Translations under genes and position numbers: made by a program
Shown here: positions 6,188-6,867 of the stretch, in pieces
Numbering within the stretch: the stretch's first letter is position 1
Layout of the letters: every line of letters starts with the position of its first letter
Assembly (NCBI GenBank): GCA_944353735.1
Contig: CALVPU010000282.1
Coordinates: 1 to 6,867 of the forward strand
Reading direction: 5' to 3'
Length of the DNA: 6,867 nucleotides
Source of the DNA: an uncultured Eubacteriales bacterium
GTDB taxonomy: Bacteria; Bacillota; Clostridia; Christensenellales; Aristaeellaceae
The notes under the pieces: generated by a model
Told to the model about the DNA's origin: nothing
What the model saw: the letters and a program-made list of their open reading frames with translations, nothing else
The model's database searches: none

Positions 6188-6216
6188 AAAAAGCCGCCGG
6201 GCATGCGTCCGGCGGC
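6188..6216 (-). terminator. Intrinsic terminator (attenuator) in the exporter leader
   Basis: On the minus strand GCCGCCGG (6216-6209), an eight-base loop and CCGGCGGC (6200-6193) are followed by five T (6192-6188). This is an intrinsic terminator located 35 bases after the leader-peptide stop codon and 58 bases before the exporter start. It sits inside the exporter's own transcript, downstream of its promoter, so it must be overcome for expression. It can also stop transcripts coming from the aminotransferase gene. Confidence 0.85.
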
Positions 6217-6228
6217 AAGCGGTTTTCG

Positions 6229-6240
6229 GCCCCGAAGGGC
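6229..6240 (-). other. UUCG-tetraloop hairpin, possible pause hairpin
   Basis: The minus strand reads GCCC-TTCG-GGGC, a four-base-pair stem closed by the very stable C(UUCG)G loop. It lies between the leader stop codon and the terminator, where attenuators often carry an RNA polymerase pause hairpin that lets the first ribosome catch up. The pause role is an inference from position. Confidence 0.45.
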
Positions 6241-6251
6241 TTGGAAATGCC

Positions 6252-6302
6252 TTAAAGCGGGCGCAAGGCGATGGCATAAAAGGTAGCGCCGCCATTTGCC
6301 AT
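6252..6302 (-). CDS. 16-residue leader peptide of the exporter operon
   Basis: The ORF reads MANGGATFYAIALRPL and ends in TAA. It is preceded by GAGGAGG eight bases before ATG and begins about 27 bases after the expected transcription start, so it should be translated efficiently. It sits between promoter and terminator of the exporter operon, the place of a regulatory leader ORF. Codons 4-5 (GGC GGC, 6293-6288) are complementary to GCCGCC in the terminator's 5' arm, and flanking G-U pairs could extend this to eight pairs. A ribosome moving through would mask this segment. The second half is hydrophobic and ends in Arg-Pro-Leu, which could be a stalling context, but I do not recognise a known arrest peptide. 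In B. subtilis, translation of the leader bmrB controls the related bmrCD exporter. Confidence 0.7.
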   Translation of the reverse strand: MANGGATFYAIALRPL

Positions 6303-6310
6303 TGCTCCCG

Positions 6311-6317
6311 CCTCCTC
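6311..6317 (-). promoter_or_regulatory. Ribosome binding site of the leader peptide
   Basis: The minus strand reads GAGGAGG, eight bases before the leader ATG, as strong as the sites of the large genes. A small stem, GCGAA/TTCGC (6318-6322 with 6327-6331), lies immediately upstream at the expected 5' end of the mRNA and may help expose this site. Confidence 0.7.
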
Positions 6318-6335
6318 GCGAATTACTTCGCTTTC

Positions 6336-6364
6336 AGTATAGGAAATCGTCCGGTGCTTGTCAA
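6336..6364 (-). promoter_or_regulatory. Sigma-A-type promoter of the exporter operon
   Basis: On the minus strand TTGACA (6364-6359) is followed after exactly 17 bases by TATACT (6341-6336), a near-consensus vegetative promoter. Transcription should begin near 6329. The -35 box overlaps the stop codon of the aminotransferase gene, so the two units are packed without spare sequence. A strong constitutive promoter followed by a terminator fits control after initiation. Confidence 0.85.
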
Positions 6365-6867
6365 GCGCCCGCTCCGGAATCAACAGAAATTTCACGCACC
6401 GCCTGCAAAAAGCGTTCTACCTCTGCAAACGTATTTGCTTCCGAGACGCTGGCGCGCACCGCGCCGCGCCTCAGTGTTCCCAGAAAGCGATGCGCGCCCG
6501 GCGCACAGTGTAGTCCGCCGCGCACGGCGATGTCCGCACGGGCGAGCGCGTCGGCGGCCTGCGAAGAGCTGAGATCGCCGACATTGAAGCAGACGATGCC
6601 CGTGCGCGCGGCTTCCTCGGCGGGGGAATACAGTTCGATCCCGTCGATTTCGGCAAGACCTTCACGGATCGCGCCCGTCAATTCGCGTTCATGGCTCATG
6701 ATCTGTGACAGGCGGCTGGCGACGTGCGCGCAGCCTGCGCCGAGTCCGGCGATGCCCGGGAGGTTGAGCGTGCCGGACTCATAGCGTTCCGGCAGTTCCT
6801 TCGGCTGGAACATGCTGTCGGAAGCGGAACCGGTGCCGCCTTCGCGCAGCGTGAACAGCTCGATGCC
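6361..6867 (-). CDS. Cysteine desulfurase family (class V aminotransferase) protein, C-terminal part, cut by window edge
   Basis: The frame is open from the window edge to TGA at 6363-6361, giving the last 168 residues of a PLP-dependent enzyme; the start and the PLP lysine lie outside. Visible landmarks are GGTGS (fragment residues 10-14), ERYESGTLNLPG (27-38), and VRGGLHCAPGAH (115-126). The last is the loop that holds the active-site cysteine (Cys121, codon 6507-6505) in cysteine desulfurases of the NifS/SufS superfamily. The combination resembles the aminotransferase V subfamily that includes TIGR01977, found mainly in Bacillota. Such enzymes remove sulfur from L-cysteine as a persulfide for Fe-S or thio-cofactor synthesis; the true acceptor here cannot be told. 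An internal Met at 6813 is not the start, because the recognisable GGTGS motif lies upstream of it. The gene ends inside the -35 box of the exporter promoter. Confidence 0.9.
   Translation of the reverse strand, partial: GIELFTLREGGTGSASDSMFQPKELPERYESGTLNLPGIAGLGAGCAHVASRLSQIMSHERELTGAIREGLAEIDGIELYSPAEEAARTGIVCFNVGDLSSSQAADALARADIAVRGGLHCAPGAHRFLGTLRRGAVRASVSEANTFAEVERFLQAVREISVDSGAGA

Noticed and set aside
6130..6204. N-terminal extension of the first exporter gene starting at 6204
   Set aside because: These 25 codons run through the terminator and second hairpin, have no ribosome binding site, and the ATG at 6129 has GGAGG at good spacing.
6130..6360. Possibility that the exporter leader is a metabolite riboswitch
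   Set aside because: I see no conserved aptamer core that I know, and a translated ORF plus a complementary terminator arm explain the region better.

Overview
The window comes from a GC-rich genome. Every gene I can support reads on the minus strand, so in transcription order the window runs from its right end to its left end. The strong AGGAGG-type ribosome binding sites, sigma-A-like promoters, a DUF4317 gene, a BmrCD-type heterodimeric ABC exporter and a cysteine-desulfurase-family aminotransferase together suggest a GC-rich member of the Bacillota, most likely class Clostridia. This placement is an inference from gene content and signals; I cannot name a genus.

Layout in transcription order. 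(1) 6867-6361: the C-terminal half of a class V (cysteine desulfurase family) aminotransferase, cut by the window edge. (2) 6364-6130: a regulatory leader. A TTGACA-17-TATACT promoter has its -35 box over the aminotransferase stop codon. It is followed by a 16-residue leader peptide ORF with a strong ribosome binding site, a small UUCG-loop hairpin, an intrinsic terminator and a further 9-bp hairpin. (3) 6129-4261 and 4232-2391: two ABC exporter half-transporters, 28 bp apart, forming an asymmetric heterodimer. The first carries the degenerate Walker B and the second the unusual LSTGQ signature. (4) 2321-2172: a 49-residue cysteine-rich protein with four CxxC pairs, a likely third gene of the operon, closed by an 11-bp hairpin at 2149-2125. 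(5) 1984-848: a DUF4317 protein of unknown function with its own extended -10 promoter. (6) 720-1: the N-terminal 240 residues of a class A penicillin-binding protein (GT51 transglycosylase), again with its own extended -10 promoter.

The most interesting part is the exporter operon. Its leader peptide, terminator and a GGCGGC segment inside the leader ORF that can pair with the terminator's 5' arm look like ribosome-mediated attenuation. In Bacillus subtilis the related bmrCD exporter is controlled by translation of a leader ORF (bmrB). Here the leader is much shorter and its sequence is not one I recognise. I infer that the exporter is induced when translation of the leader is disturbed, for example by a ribosome-targeting drug. 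The cysteine-rich mini-protein at the end of the operon has a cross-brace (RING/FYVE-like) cysteine spacing and is too small to be found by ordinary ORF cut-offs.

No tRNA, rRNA, insertion sequence, CRISPR array or phage gene was seen. No stretch longer than 300 bases lacks a gene; the longest intergenic stretch (6130-6360) is the attenuator leader.
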